Shown: positions 1 through 7,293, counted from the stretch's first letter. The stretch: 28,368 bases of DNA from Acetobacteraceae bacterium (GCA_003164305.1 PLSZ01000648.1:1-28368), one strand, 5' to 3'. Made by a program: numbers and translations. Notes: generated by a model from the letters alone, not told the origin.

Positions 1-987
1 GGCGGTGGGGTGGCCAGTGGGGTGGGCGGTGGGGTGGCCAGTGGGGTGGCCAGTGGGGTCAATGTCATTTTCGCCCGGATCGCGCGCCGCGGCGTTCTCC
101 CGCTCCACCGCTTCCAGTTGGGCGTTCAGTTCGGCGCCCAACAAGGCGGCGTAAGCGGAGACGAAAAACCACAGCATGATGCCGACGACGGCGGCGATCG
201 AGCCATAGGTGGCGTCGAAATTCGCCAGCTTGCCGACGTACAGCGACAGCAGGTACGAACTCAGCAGCCACATCAGGGTCGCCAGCGCGGTCCCCGGCAG
301 AATGCGCGGATTGGGCGGCGGCACACGCGCCGGGCCGCGCGCGTACAGCAAGCCCAGACCAGTGGCGAAGAAGGCGATGATCAGGCCAAGACTGGCGATC
401 TGGATCAGCGCGGCGCTGAAATCCGACAGGCCGGAAAACTGGATCACCCGCGGCAACACCAGCAGCCCACCGATCGCCAGCATCACGCAGACGACCGTGC
501 CAAACGTCATCGCGAAGCCGATCAACTGGAAGCGCAGAAACGGCCGCCGCACGGTCGCGTCGTAAGCGACATTCATCGCCGCCAGCACCGCTTTGGAGGC
601 CGAGGCGCTGCTGAGAAACGATATCAGGAACGCGACGCCGAGGCCGATGGTCAAATGGCCCGGCGGCTGCGCGACGAGTTGCAGGACGCGATCTTCGATC
701 AACATGAACGCCGGCCGCGGCAACAATTCGCGCAACACCTCAAGCTGCGGCACCACGCTGCTGGTGTCGAACAGCAGTCCGTAGACAGAGATCAGCATGG
801 AGATCCCGGGAAACAGCGACAGCGTGGCGTAGAACGCGCATCCGGCGGCGGCGAGCGACACGTGATCGGTGGTGGTGGCCGCGATCGTGCGCACGGCGAG
901 GTCGCGCCAGGTCTGGAGACGCTTGCTCAGGTGGGGAACCCTCCGGTTCGTGTCGTGGGCCGCAGCCGGTCGCGTTTCGCTTACCAC
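1..987 (-). CDS. YihY/virulence factor BrkB family membrane protein, 3' end outside window
   Basis: Inner-membrane protein of the YihY/BrkB family, whose molecular function is poorly defined. Translating the minus strand gives an uninterrupted frame with the family pattern: a first hydrophobic segment containing AFYATLSLFPGISML, several further hydrophobic stretches, and a late segment with DATYGSIAAVVGIMLWFFVS followed by GAELNAQLE. The frame runs off the left edge, so the C-terminus is missing. The last visible part, after a charged tail, is a low-complexity run of HPTG/HPTA tetrapeptides coded by a 12-bp tandem repeat. There is no ATG at the expected N-terminus. I give the GTG at 987. A CTG at 930, eight bases after GGAGGG (944-939), has the best ribosome binding site and would start the protein at residues SKRLQTW. 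Divergent from the DUF1330 gene. Confidence 0.85.
   Translation of the reverse strand, partial: MVSETRPAAAHDTNRRVPHLSKRLQTWRDLAVRTIAATTTDHVSLAAAGCAFYATLSLFPGISMLISVYGLLFDTSSVVPQLEVLRELLPRPAFMLIEDRVLQLVAQPPGHLTIGLGVAFLISFLSSASASKAVLAAMNVAYDATVRRPFLRFQLIGFAMTFGTVVCVMLAIGGLLVLPRVIQFSGLSDFSAALIQIASLGLIIAFFATGLGLLYARGPARVPPPNPRILPGTALATLMWLLSSYLLSLYVGKLANFDATYGSIAAVVGIMLWFFVSAYAALLGAELNAQLEAVERENAAARDPGENDIDPTGHPTGHPTAHPTGHPTA
5..60. repeat. 12-bp minisatellite in the brkB-like 3' region
   Basis: Tandem 12-bp units of the form GTGGGGTGGCCA lie at 5-16, 29-40 and 41-52, with a GTGGGGTGGGCG variant at 17-28 and a partial unit from 53. The array continues past the left edge. On the minus strand each unit codes four residues (HPTG or HPTA). 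The length is a multiple of three, so unit gain or loss keeps the frame. Confidence 0.9.
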
Positions 988-1025
988 CGGACGCGTGTGA
1001 TAGCCCACCGGACGCGTGTGATAGC
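984..1025. repeat. Perfect 21-bp tandem duplication in a divergent promoter region
   Basis: Bases 984-1004 are repeated exactly at 1005-1025. Each copy has ACGCGT as its centre, followed by GTGATAGC. The pair sits between the divergent brkB-like and DUF1330 genes, just upstream of the DUF1330 ribosome binding site (GGAGGGG). Twenty-one bases is two helical turns, so both copies face the same side of the DNA. It may be a doubled operator, or a simple slippage product that is also seven in-frame codons if the brkB-like gene starts further upstream. Confidence 0.85.
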
Positions 1026-1042
1026 ATGGAATCGGAGGGGAA

Positions 1043-1336
1043 ATGGCCAAAGGATACCTGTACGCCGAGTTCGCGGTCATCGACGCGGCGGAGTTCGAAC
1101 AATATCGCGCGCGGGTCGCCGCTGTGTCGGCCTCCTTCGGCGGGCGTTACGTCGTGCGCCGCGCCGCGCCGGTCGTGCTGGATGGGGAATGGTCGCCGAA
1201 GCGCGTTGTGATCATTGAATTCGCCTCTCCGGAACAGGTGCGCGCATTTTATGACTCACCGGAGTACCAGGCGATCCTGCCGCACCGGCTGCGTTCGACC
1301 AAGGGACATGTGCTGCTGCTGACCGGCTTGGACTAG
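1043..1336 (+). CDS. DUF1330 family protein
   Basis: A 97-residue protein of the DUF1330 family, small ferredoxin-fold (dimeric alpha/beta barrel) proteins with no firmly assigned reaction. The family pattern is clear: MAKGYLYAEFAVIDAAEFEQY at the N-terminus, a central GGRYVVRR strand, then EWSPKRVVIIEFAS, the helix ARxFYDSPEYQAI-like segment (here VRAFYDSPEYQAI) and a final LLLTGLD strand. Length is normal for the family. The start is fixed by GGAGGGG five bases upstream of ATG 1043. It is divergent from the brkB-like gene and has no co-directional close neighbour, so it is probably monocistronic. Confidence 0.9.
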   Translation: MAKGYLYAEFAVIDAAEFEQYRARVAAVSASFGGRYVVRRAAPVVLDGEWSPKRVVIIEFASPEQVRAFYDSPEYQAILPHRLRSTKGHVLLLTGLD

Positions 1337-1631
1337 CGCCAGCGGAGGGAGATGTCCGGAGGGGACCTGCCAAGGAACGCGGCAACGGAACCATGACAGC
1401 GGCGGGTGACAACGGTTCGTGACACCTTGGGACACGATATCGCGGATGAGGCGGCGGTTGATTTAATTTCCGGCGATACGATGGCTCGCGGGTGAATTTG
1501 TTATTCGATCGTGTGCGCTTTTAACGCGCTTTTTATGGCCACGCGACGAGACTCTCCCTTGGTGAGGTCAGAATTGCCCCGCTGCCCGGAATCAAAAAAA
1601 CTTGGCCGGCGCGCCTGTTAAGGAGAGCAAA

Positions 1632-1820
1632 ATGGACTCGTCTTCGGTGACCCTCTTATATGATGACCTTCCCGAACTTGATAGACATTCCGATGTGCTA
1701 CCGACGTTATTGGGGCTGGCCGCGTGCCTCGAATCGCTGGAAATCGACGCGATCCTGCTGGATCAACGATTGGCGGCGAGCCTGATCGGGGCGGCGCGCC
1801 TCGCGTTGCTGCGCCGGTAA
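1632..1820 (+). CDS. Small protein of unknown function (62 aa)
   Basis: A short open frame starting at ATG 1632 with a strong ribosome binding site (AAGGAGAG, 1619-1626). A TTG start at 1602 is possible but has no such site. The product is acidic at the N-terminus (YDDLPELD) with a Leu/Ala-rich C-terminal half (LPTLLGLAACLESLEIDAI, then LLDQRLAASLIGAARLALLRR) that can form amphipathic helices. I recognise no family. Two copies of the 10-mer AACGGTTCGT flank it, at 1411-1420 and 1832-1841. The good ribosome binding site is the main reason to regard it as real. Confidence 0.5.
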   Translation: MDSSSVTLLYDDLPELDRHSDVLPTLLGLAACLESLEIDAILLDQRLAASLIGAARLALLRR

Positions 1821-1928
1821 ACCGGGACGCCAACGGTTCGTCGCGAAGTCTTCTCGCCGAGTGGGCCCAAGGGGAGGCCAGGGAGAGGGCCTGGGCAGTG
1901 GCCAGGGGAGATATGGGCGAAGGAGAGG

Positions 1929-2438
1929 TCAGATCGCCTGCGCCACCCGGCCAGCCCAGATGAGGCGGGAGGCGCGGTGATGCGCGTGACAGATTGCGAC
2001 AGCGAGCGCGTCGGCGGCGTCGGCGCGGCGGATCAACGCGCCCGGCAGCAGGCGGCGGACCATCATCTCGACCTGGTCCTTGTCGGCGCCGCCGGTGCCG
2101 ACGACCGCTTTCTTCACCGACTTGGCGCCATACTCGGTCACCGCGACGCCAGCCAGCGCCGGGGCCAGCAGCGCCACGCCGCGGGCATAGCCGAGCTTCA
2201 ATGTCGCGGCGCCGTTGCGGTTGACATAGGTCTCCTCAACCGCCGCTTCGTCGGGGCGCAACCGCGCCAGCAGCGCCATCAGGGCGTCATGCAGGGTTTT
2301 CAGTCGCTCCGGAACCGGTTGCTCGCTGTCGGTGGCGATCACGCCGTCGCCGATATGGCGCAGCCGGTTGCCATCGACGTCGATCACCCCCCAGCCGGTG
2401 AACCTCAGGCCCGGATCGAGGCCGAGCAGCCTGACCAT
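1929..2438 (-). CDS. ruvC: Crossover junction endodeoxyribonuclease RuvC
   Basis: Holliday junction resolvase that cuts four-way recombination intermediates in concert with the RuvAB branch-migration motor. The 169-residue length is normal. The RNase H-like fold's acidic residues are all present: D8 in LLGLDPGL, E68 in AVEETYV, and D140/D143 in [17 protein letters not shown], at positions close to those of the E. coli enzyme. The start ATG at 2438 gives the canonical N-terminus. ruvA and ruvB, which commonly follow ruvC, are absent: downstream is only about 100 bases of noncoding DNA and then a convergent small gene. It is divergent from the glycosyltransferase gene across about 75 bases, where both promoters must lie. 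Confidence 0.96.
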   Translation of the reverse strand: MVRLLGLDPGLRFTGWGVIDVDGNRLRHIGDGVIATDSEQPVPERLKTLHDALMALLARLRPDEAAVEETYVNRNGAATLKLGYARGVALLAPALAGVAVTEYGAKSVKKAVVGTGGADKDQVEMMVRRLLPGALIRRADAADALAVAICHAHHRASRLIWAGRVAQAI

Positions 2439-2514
2439 ATGCGAATCCAGTCCCCGTTGTGGCGAACCGCTGATATAAGCCTCGCGACAGTGTTTCGGGA
2501 AAGCGATCGTGGCA

Positions 2515-3186
2515 ATGAAGATTTGCGTGGTGACGCCCTACTTCCAGGAGAATATCGAGTGGCTGCTGCAAGCCCATGCCAGCGTGAAGTCGCAGACCAC
2601 CGAGGCGCGGCATATTCTGGTGTGTGACGGCTCCGCCCCCGCGCAGATCCCGGAGTTTCAGGGCACGCATATCGTACTGCAGCGGAATTATCGCGACTAC
2701 GGAAATACGCCGCGGCTGATCGGCTGTTATAACGCGATTACCGCGCAGGATGCCGACGCGATCGCGTTTCTCGACGCGGACAACTGGTATTATCCCGATC
2801 ATTTGCGCTCGCTGACGACCCTGGCGGCCAGTACGCAACTGGAGGCGGTGGCGTCGGCGCGAATGCTGCACCGGCTGGACGGGACGCCGATGATGAAATG
2901 TCCGACGGTGGATGGTAACGCTTACGTCGACACCAGCTGCATGATCGTGTTCCGGCCGGCGTTCCGGCATCTGATCGCGTGGGTTTTGCAGGGCCAGGAC
3001 ACGGCGGCGGAGACGGATCAGTTCCTGTGGCGGCTGTTGCGGGATTCCGGCGCGCGGATGGCGTTCGTCGATCGTCCGACCGTCGCCTACCGCACCCGCC
3101 ATCAGGTCCACTACGATCAGGCCCGCGAGCCTGGGCCCATCAACGCGGTGCTGCGGGTGGATTTGCACGGCGACCGGTATCATTAA
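2515..3186 (+). CDS. Glycosyltransferase family 2 protein
   Basis: A GT-A fold sugar transferase of about 223 residues, short for family 2 and consisting of little more than the catalytic domain. The N-terminal strand [12 protein letters not shown], the Rossmann-like segment ending HILVCDGS, and the nucleotide-sugar/metal-binding motif [14 protein letters not shown] (DAD near residues 90-92) are typical. [11 protein letters not shown] and the later [10 protein letters not shown] segment correspond to the acceptor-side region. No transmembrane helix is visible, so it is probably cytosolic or peripheral. The start is ATG 2515, though GTG 2509 is in frame two codons earlier. It stands alone, so donor and acceptor cannot be inferred. 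Confidence 0.85.
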   Translation: MKICVVTPYFQENIEWLLQAHASVKSQTTEARHILVCDGSAPAQIPEFQGTHIVLQRNYRDYGNTPRLIGCYNAITAQDADAIAFLDADNWYYPDHLRSLTTLAASTQLEAVASARMLHRLDGTPMMKCPTVDGNAYVDTSCMIVFRPAFRHLIAWVLQGQDTAAETDQFLWRLLRDSGARMAFVDRPTVAYRTRHQVHYDQAREPGPINAVLRVDLHGDRYH

Positions 3187-3232
3187 GCGGGCTCGCGTTG
3201 AGGTGAGCGCGAGGGTTGCTGGGACCGGGGCT

Positions 3233-3454
3233 TCAGAACAGGATCGGGAACAGCGCGCCAAGCAGGGCCAGGACGGCCAGAAGGATCGCGCCCGGGAGGG
3301 CGGCACGCCAATGGGACGACCGGGAAGCAGGCGCGCGGGAGTCGGCCTGCTCAGAAGGAACGGGCATCGCGTAGGACGCGCGGATTCGTGGCGCGGGAGC
3401 GTTCGATTGGACGGGCGCGCGCCTGACAACGGTCAGAGCGCTGGCGATGTGCAT
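3233..3454 (-). CDS. Small tail-anchored membrane protein of unknown function (73 aa)
   Basis: A 73-residue minus-strand frame with a basic, Pro/Ala/Ser-rich N-terminal half and one strong C-terminal hydrophobic segment (WRAALPGAILLAVLALLGALF followed by PILF). The layout suggests a single-pass tail-anchored inner-membrane protein. The start ATG at 3454 follows AAAGGCGGAA on the minus strand, a modest ribosome binding site. Longer frames overlapping on the plus strand are Arg/Gly-rich and look non-coding, which favours this one. I recognise no family. The hydrophobic end at the exact C-terminus is the best evidence that it is real. Confidence 0.45.
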   Translation of the reverse strand: MHIASALTVVRRAPVQSNAPAPRIRASYAMPVPSEQADSRAPASRSSHWRAALPGAILLAVLALLGALFPILF

Positions 3455-4070
3455 GGGTTCCGCCTTTTCTATCAGGCGAATATTGGCACATCTGAAACCG
3501 ATTCGGGAATTCCGCGACGGAAGGACGGCCGGTCGGCTGGAGCCGCGACGCGTGGTGGCGGGTGGCGGACGGGACGCTTTCTTACCGGCTGGTGGGGCGT
3601 TCGGCGTTGGCGCCGTATTTTATTGGGAGTTTGGGAGGTGGGGAGATTGGGAGGTGACCGTGGAAAACGGGGCCTTCGCGGGGGACGGCGTCGTTCTCGC
3701 GTGTCTGGATCTGGATGTCGTCTCCCCTGCGAACTCCATGGCGCGGCTTCTGGGCGCGGCTTTTCCTGGGAGTGTCCTTTGGTCGTGATGCCCCGCTTCT
3801 CGCCCGCGCCAGGCCGCGGTCCCGCATCGCATGGCGACGATCGAAACGATTGATGATGAACAATGGAGGTCGCGAGATCCCGTAACCTCCCATCCTCTCA
3901 ATCTCCCCTGTGAAACTGATGCGCCAGTCACGCGCCGCGGCTTCGCGATCGACCCGGGGTCCCTCAGGGGGGTACCCGCGCGGCGGGGCGGACTTGCCGG
4001 GGGGCGCCGGCGATACCAATTTGTCGGAGCCGCGGGCGATCTCGCGCCCGCTTCGCCGGAGGACCTGAGA
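3455..4070. other. Intergenic region with repeat-like sequence, no convincing gene
   Basis: About 600 bases without a gene I can support. Open frames on both strands are rich in Arg, Gly, Pro and Ser and lack family features. The region contains G-rich low-complexity DNA (3625-3660) and an inverted pair: GGGGAGATTGGGAGG at 3640-3654 against its reverse complement, with one mismatch, at 3894-3908. A 7-bp perfect stem with a 6-base loop (4032-4051) lies just before the DUF427 ribosome binding site. The composition resembles dispersed intergenic repeat DNA rather than decayed genes. Confidence 0.5.
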
Positions 4071-4352
4071 ATGAAAGCCATCCTGAAACAGCACGAAATC
4101 GCCGCCAGCGACGACATCGTCTCGGTTGGCGGCTACGAGTATTTTCCGTCGGGTTCAGTGCGGCTGGACTGGCTGGAGAAATCGCCGAAAACCCCGCACG
4201 ACCTGGAATGCCCGCACGGCGTGCAGTTCTACGATGTGGTGGTCGATGGCGAACGCCATGTCCGCAACGCCTGGTCGTATGAGGCGCCGCAACCGAAAAT
4301 GGAGCCGGTGCGCGACCGGTTTGGGTTCTGGGAGGACGTCGCGGTTCAGTAA
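4071..4352 (+). CDS. DUF427 domain-containing protein
   Basis: A 93-residue protein of the DUF427 family, small beta-rich proteins found mostly as stand-alone domains and of unknown reaction. The recognisable features are VSVGGYEYFPSGSVRLDWL, the CPHGVQFYDVVVDGE segment with its Cys-Pro-His, and the NAWSYEAPQP motif followed by RFGFWEDV. Length is normal. The start ATG 4071 is preceded by GGAGGACCTGAGA, a usable ribosome binding site. It ends convergently with the crotonase gene, with a repeat-bearing spacer of about 250 bases between them. Confidence 0.85.
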   Translation: MKAILKQHEIAASDDIVSVGGYEYFPSGSVRLDWLEKSPKTPHDLECPHGVQFYDVVVDGERHVRNAWSYEAPQPKMEPVRDRFGFWEDVAVQ

Positions 4353-4433
4353 AATCCGGGACCGCCAGTTCGATCGGCGCCGATGGGATCGGCGTTTGTC
4401 CTGAAATTGTGTTCCCATGGCGTGAGGCGAGAG

Positions 4434-4569
4434 ATCACCGGGTCGAGCCCCATAGGCGCTGAGATAGCGGCCCAGACGCCGTGGCACGCCGTTTCAACGT
4501 CATGGCCGGGCCTCGACCCGGCCATCGCGCGGCACGTGCGGCGACAGGTCACCGGGCCAGGTCCGGTGA
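4434..4569. repeat. Mosaic of intergenic palindromes (REP-like) between convergent genes
   Basis: The core is a perfect inverted repeat, ATGGCCGGG (4502-4510) and CCCGGCCAT (4517-4525), around a 6-base loop. The same sequence recurs in the opposite orientation at 6461-6484. A second, related stem, TCACCGG (4549-4555) and CCGGTGA (4563-4569), follows, and a half-copy of that type (ATCACCGGGTCGAGCCC) begins near 4436. The block sits between the ends of the DUF427 and crotonase genes and could form stable RNA hairpins in both transcripts. Confidence 0.85.
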
Positions 4570-4605
4570 TGACGAACGCGTCCTGGATCGCGGACGCGTG
4601 CCGGC

Positions 4606-5406
4606 TCACGGGAGCGTATCGAGCGTCGGCGTGCGGTAGCGGTCCTGGGGATCGTCCCAGCCTTTGAAGTTGGGCTTGCGCTTCTCGGCGAAGGCGGCGC
4701 GGGACTCCATCAGGTCGGACTTCGCGCCGTGGTCGTGCAGCGCTTCGGCCAGGCGGACCATCTCGGGCGCCGGCCGCGGGCGCATCTGGCGCATCATGTG
4801 CACCGTATTGACGCGCGACGCGGGCGGCAGGGTCAGCAGATGCTCGGCCATCTTCATCGCCTCGGGCATCAGGTCGTCGGGTTCGGTCACGCGATTGAGG
4901 AAGCCGATGTCGTAAAAGCGCTCGGCGGTGAAGCGGAAGCCCAGCGCCATCTCCATCGCGATCGGGAACGGCACGTTGGCGATGTGGCCGTGGTTGTAGC
5001 CGCCCAGTAGCCATCGCTTGGCCTCGGATACTTCGAACACCGCGCCGCGCACGGCGAGGCGGAGGTCGGTGCGCTCCACCAGCATGAAACCGCCGCCCAT
5101 GGCGAAGCCGTTGACGGCGGCGATGACCGGTTTTTCCAGCGCGCCGGACATGAACGGGTCCTCGATATCGGGGCGGCGGCCACCGGGAGCGCCGTTCTTC
5201 AAGGACTCCTGCATGTCCTCGCCGGCGCAGAAGCCGCGGCCGGTGCCGGTGAAGATGGCGACCTCCAGCGCGTCGTCGTGGCGGAAACCGGTCCAGGCTT
5301 CGGCGAGGAGCGTGCGCATTTCGTGGCTGAGGGCGTTCAGGCGCTCGGGCCGGTTCATGCGGACGACGAGGATTTGTCCGTGGCGCTCGGTTTCGACGAC
5401 GGGCAT
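4606..5406 (-). CDS. Enoyl-CoA hydratase/isomerase (crotonase) family protein
   Basis: A 266-residue crotonase-fold acyl-CoA enzyme, normal length for the family. The N-terminus reads ILVVRMNRPERLNALSHEM. The oxyanion-hole segments are present as FTGTGRGFCAGEDMQES and KPVIAAVNGFAMGGGFMLV. The stretch that in true hydratases carries a catalytic Glu before a GGTQ motif is different here (VSEAKRWLLGGYNHGHIANV), so the exact reaction (hydration, isomerisation or hydrolysis) cannot be assigned. The start ATG 5406 is preceded by GGAGG nine bases upstream. A longer frame reaching 5523 is in phase, but its extra N-terminus is Arg-rich and unlike the family. Confidence 0.88.
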   Translation of the reverse strand: MPVVETERHGQILVVRMNRPERLNALSHEMRTLLAEAWTGFRHDDALEVAIFTGTGRGFCAGEDMQESLKNGAPGGRRPDIEDPFMSGALEKPVIAAVNGFAMGGGFMLVERTDLRLAVRGAVFEVSEAKRWLLGGYNHGHIANVPFPIAMEMALGFRFTAERFYDIGFLNRVTEPDDLMPEAMKMAEHLLTLPPASRVNTVHMMRQMRPRPAPEMVRLAEALHDHGAKSDLMESRAAFAEKRKPNFKGWDDPQDRYRTPTLDTLP

Positions 5407-5608
5407 GGGGGATGGCCTCCGGTGATGGAGGCGGCAGGTTAGCAGGGACACAGGGGCGCGCGATATCCGCGATCGGCCACGCCTTAAGGCGACCTCCGCG
5501 CGGGGGCACGGAGATCGTCTCACGGGCGCGATAAAACGATGCTAATCCCAAATAATACCGCGGCACGATAACGTGAGGGCGGCCGGACACCCTTGCTCAA
5601 ATTAAACT

Positions 5609-5791
5609 TTATTGATGCGCCATGGTCGTGGTTTGGGTGGTCGTGGTCATCTTGACATTCGGCGCCGGCTCCGACGTCGAGCTGGTGGTTTTTGTCACCG
5701 GCTGAGGCTGGGCGCACGCGGTGAGCATTGTGGCCGCGGCGAGCAATGCTCCGCTCGCCGTGAGGCGAACCGCATGACTGGAAACTTTCAT
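5609..5791 (-). CDS. Small Thr-rich lipoprotein (60 aa)
   Basis: A 60-residue exported protein. MKVSSHAVRLTASGALLAAATMLTAC is a lipoprotein signal peptide, with positive charges, a hydrophobic core and the lipobox LTAC. The mature part is short, with TKTTSSTSEPAPNVKMTTTT and then QTTTMAHQ, so it is probably an acylated periplasmic or envelope peptide. The ATG at 5791 follows AGGGAG at a good distance. A longer in-phase frame from 5920 would bury the signal peptide and is rejected. It lies 70 bases downstream of another small exported Thr-rich protein on the same strand, with a hairpin between them, so the two may be co-transcribed with attenuation. No known function. Confidence 0.7.
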   Translation of the reverse strand: MKVSSHAVRLTASGALLAAATMLTACAQPQPVTKTTSSTSEPAPNVKMTTTTQTTTMAHQ

Positions 5792-5817
5792 GATGCGAAC
5801 TCCCTGGTTCGAGAGCA

Positions 5818-5849
5818 AACGGGCTCGCCGCGCGGATGGCGAACCCGTT
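5818..5849 (-). terminator. Stem-loop between the two small exported-protein genes
   Basis: AACGGGCTCGCC (5818-5829) pairs with GGCGAACCCGTT (5838-5849) with one mismatch and an 8-base loop. On the minus strand it follows the stop of the 5862-6167 gene and is trailed by TTTGCTCT, a weak T run. It could terminate or attenuate transcription before the small lipoprotein gene. Confidence 0.6.
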
Positions 5850-5861
5850 CCCGGGTGGTTA

Positions 5862-6167
5862 TCAGCGAATCGTCGTCGATTCGGTCTTGCTGTGGCTGAC
5901 ATCGCCGTCCGGCGAAACATCGGTGTGTTTCGACACGGTCTTGTCCTTCTCGGCCATCATGCCGTCGCGATGAACGGACTTCTCTTTCTCCACGCGCATG
6001 CCGTTGCTGTCGCCGGTGGTGCGGGTGGTCTTCGAAACGCCCACATCGCCCAGTGGGGTGGCGACTCCGGTGGTGGTTTTGGTCGTGGAGTCGGAATAGG
6101 ATTGCGCGAAGCTCACGCCCGAAACCAAAGTCAGAGCCGCCGTCGCCGCGAGTAAGGTTTTCAACAT
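5862..6167 (-). CDS. Small exported Thr/Lys-rich protein (101 aa), EcfG-type promoter
   Basis: A 101-residue protein with a clean Sec signal peptide (MLKTLLAATAALTLVSGVSFAQ). The mature part is hydrophilic and low in complexity, with repeated TTKTTT, SKTTRTT and SKTESTT motifs and alternating acidic and basic residues (EKEKSVHRDGMMAEKDKTVSKH). It is probably periplasmic and disordered. I do not recognise a named family. The start ATG 6167 follows GGAGAT; an in-phase extension to 6200 would mask the signal peptide. An EcfG-type promoter at 6219-6243 points to control by the general stress response. A hairpin follows the stop codon, and then a second small Thr-rich exported protein. Confidence 0.75.
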   Translation of the reverse strand: MLKTLLAATAALTLVSGVSFAQSYSDSTTKTTTGVATPLGDVGVSKTTRTTGDSNGMRVEKEKSVHRDGMMAEKDKTVSKHTDVSPDGDVSHSKTESTTIR

Positions 6168-6218
6168 ATTTTGATCTCCAATATTCGTTGGCGAGCGCAC
6201 CTACTCGCGTTTAAATCG

Positions 6219-6243
6219 AACGGAGATAACGCGGTTTGGTTCC
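6219..6243 (-). promoter_or_regulatory. EcfG-type (general stress response sigma factor) promoter
   Basis: On the minus strand the sequence reads GGAAC, 16 bases, CGTT. This matches the alphaproteobacterial EcfG consensus of GGAAC, 16-17 bases, CGTT. The -10 element ends about 50 bases before the start codon of the small exported protein (ATG 6167). The spacing and location make a chance match unlikely. Promoter activity itself is inferred. Confidence 0.75.
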
Positions 6244-6540
6244 GGGGGTTGAAAAAAAGTGAGTTGGCGGCGGGCGAGATTCGGGGTGCGGTTCGTAGGT
6301 AGTTTTATTAAAACTTCAGGAGAACGTTCCTTGGATCGTGGTGAAAATGGGACCGATTGGTGGCGGAAGGGATCGCGGGAGGTGATTTGAGCCTCGCGTT
6401 TTGGTGACGCTGGTGTCGCGGTGCCGTTTGTCCGATCCAGCCGACATCGTACGGCACGCGATGGCCGGGTCGAAGCCCGGCCATGACGGCTGAGAGGGCG
6501 GGCGTGATGCGGCGGGGATGTGCCCGAGAAGGCGAGCGGG
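6244..6540. other. Intergenic DNA upstream of the stress-type promoter
   Basis: Together with the promoter this is a gap of about 370 bases between the exported-protein gene and the methyltransferase stop. It contains an A/T-rich patch (6297-6320) and the palindrome at 6461-6484. Frames here are Arg/Pro-rich and look non-coding. I see no gene. Confidence 0.5.
6461..6484. repeat. Second copy of the ATGGCCGGG palindrome
   Basis: ATGGCCGGG (6461-6469), loop TCGAAG, CCCGGCCAT (6476-6484). Its reverse complement matches the copy at 4502-4525 with one loop difference, and the flanks also match (CGTC on one side and CGCG on the other). It lies 57 bases beyond the stop of the methyltransferase gene, where it could act as a transcript 3' end. 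Confidence 0.85.
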
Positions 6541-7293
6541 TCAGGCGGCGCGGCGCGCGGCGACGAGCAGGAAACACGGCCGGTGACGCTCGATCGCCCA
6601 GTTCGGATGGGCCGCGATCTGGGTTTCGTCCGGACCCCATTCCTCGACATGCGCGATCGTGAAGCCATGATCGGTCAGCGCGTTGAGGTAACTCGCGACG
6701 GTGCGGTGCTGCTTGATGACGCCCTTGGTGAGCCAGTCGGTCTGGCGCGGGCCCTGCAGCAGATAGGAGTCGAGCGGCCAGGTCTGATGCCCGGTGGCAT
6801 CCGCGGTCCAACCGGGATGCGACGGCGCGGTGTAGATTGGATGCTCGACCGAGAACACCAGATGGCCGTCTGGCACCACGGCGTCGCGCAGCACGGCGAA
6901 CAGGCCGGGGAGGTCCCGGATGTAGTGCAGGGCCAGCGAACTATAGGCGAGGTCGAACGACGCGGGCGGTAGGTCCAGATGCTCGAGGTCGCCGCGGCGG
7001 TAGCGGATCGCGGGATCGGCGGTCTCGGCCCGCGCGCGCGCCAGCATGTTCTCCGAGACGTCCAGGCCGAGCACCTCGGTCGCGTGGTGCTGGCGCGCCC
7101 ACCGGCAGAACCAGCCGAAGCCGCAGCCCAGATCGACCACGCGCGGGCCGACCGGATCGGGCAGCATGGCGCGCGACGCCGGCCACTCGGGGGCTCCGTC
7201 CAGGCCGTCGATGGAGCGGGCGAGGCGGCTGTAGCCGGCGAAGAAGTCCGGATCGTCGTAGATGTTCTGGGTCATCGACGGAGTCTGGGTCAT
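6541..7293 (-). CDS. Class I SAM-dependent methyltransferase
   Basis: A 250-residue Rossmann-fold methyltransferase. Motif I is VVDLGCGFGWF (VDLGCGFG at residues 53-60), with the acidic residue after strand 2 at D78 (VLGLDVSENML). It is followed by YRRGDLEHLDLP, the motif IV-like SFDLAYSSLALHYI, and VVPDGHLVFSVEHP. The VFSVEHPIYTA stretch and the WLTKGV segment with a later HRTVASYLNAL suggest a small-molecule rather than a nucleic-acid substrate, but the substrate cannot be named. Two in-frame ATGs (7293 and 7275) lie close together in a duplicated ATGACCCAGA, neither with a strong ribosome binding site, so the start is uncertain by six residues. Confidence 0.9.
   Translation of the reverse strand: MTQTPSMTQNIYDDPDFFAGYSRLARSIDGLDGAPEWPASRAMLPDPVGPRVVDLGCGFGWFCRWARQHHATEVLGLDVSENMLARARAETADPAIRYRRGDLEHLDLPPASFDLAYSSLALHYIRDLPGLFAVLRDAVVPDGHLVFSVEHPIYTAPSHPGWTADATGHQTWPLDSYLLQGPRQTDWLTKGVIKQHRTVASYLNALTDHGFTIAHVEEWGPDETQIAAHPNWAIERHRPCFLLVAARRAA

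Noticed and set aside
10..1218. Plus-strand 402-codon open frame
   Set aside because: Arg/Gln/His-rich with no family features; it is the antisense of the brkB-like gene and overlaps the DUF1330 start.
1512..1540. Terminator after the DUF1330 gene
   Set aside because: GCGC stem of only four base pairs before a T run; too weak to call.
2287..3429. Minus-strand 380-codon frame
   Set aside because: Covers the antisense of the glycosyltransferase and runs into ruvC in another phase; no family features.
3203..3853. Plus-strand 216-codon frame after the glycosyltransferase
   Set aside because: Gly/Arg-rich sequence through G-rich low-complexity DNA, with no domain and no good ribosome binding site.
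4346..5590. Minus-strand 414-codon frame
   Set aside because: Different phase over the crotonase gene, Arg/Pro-rich, no motifs.
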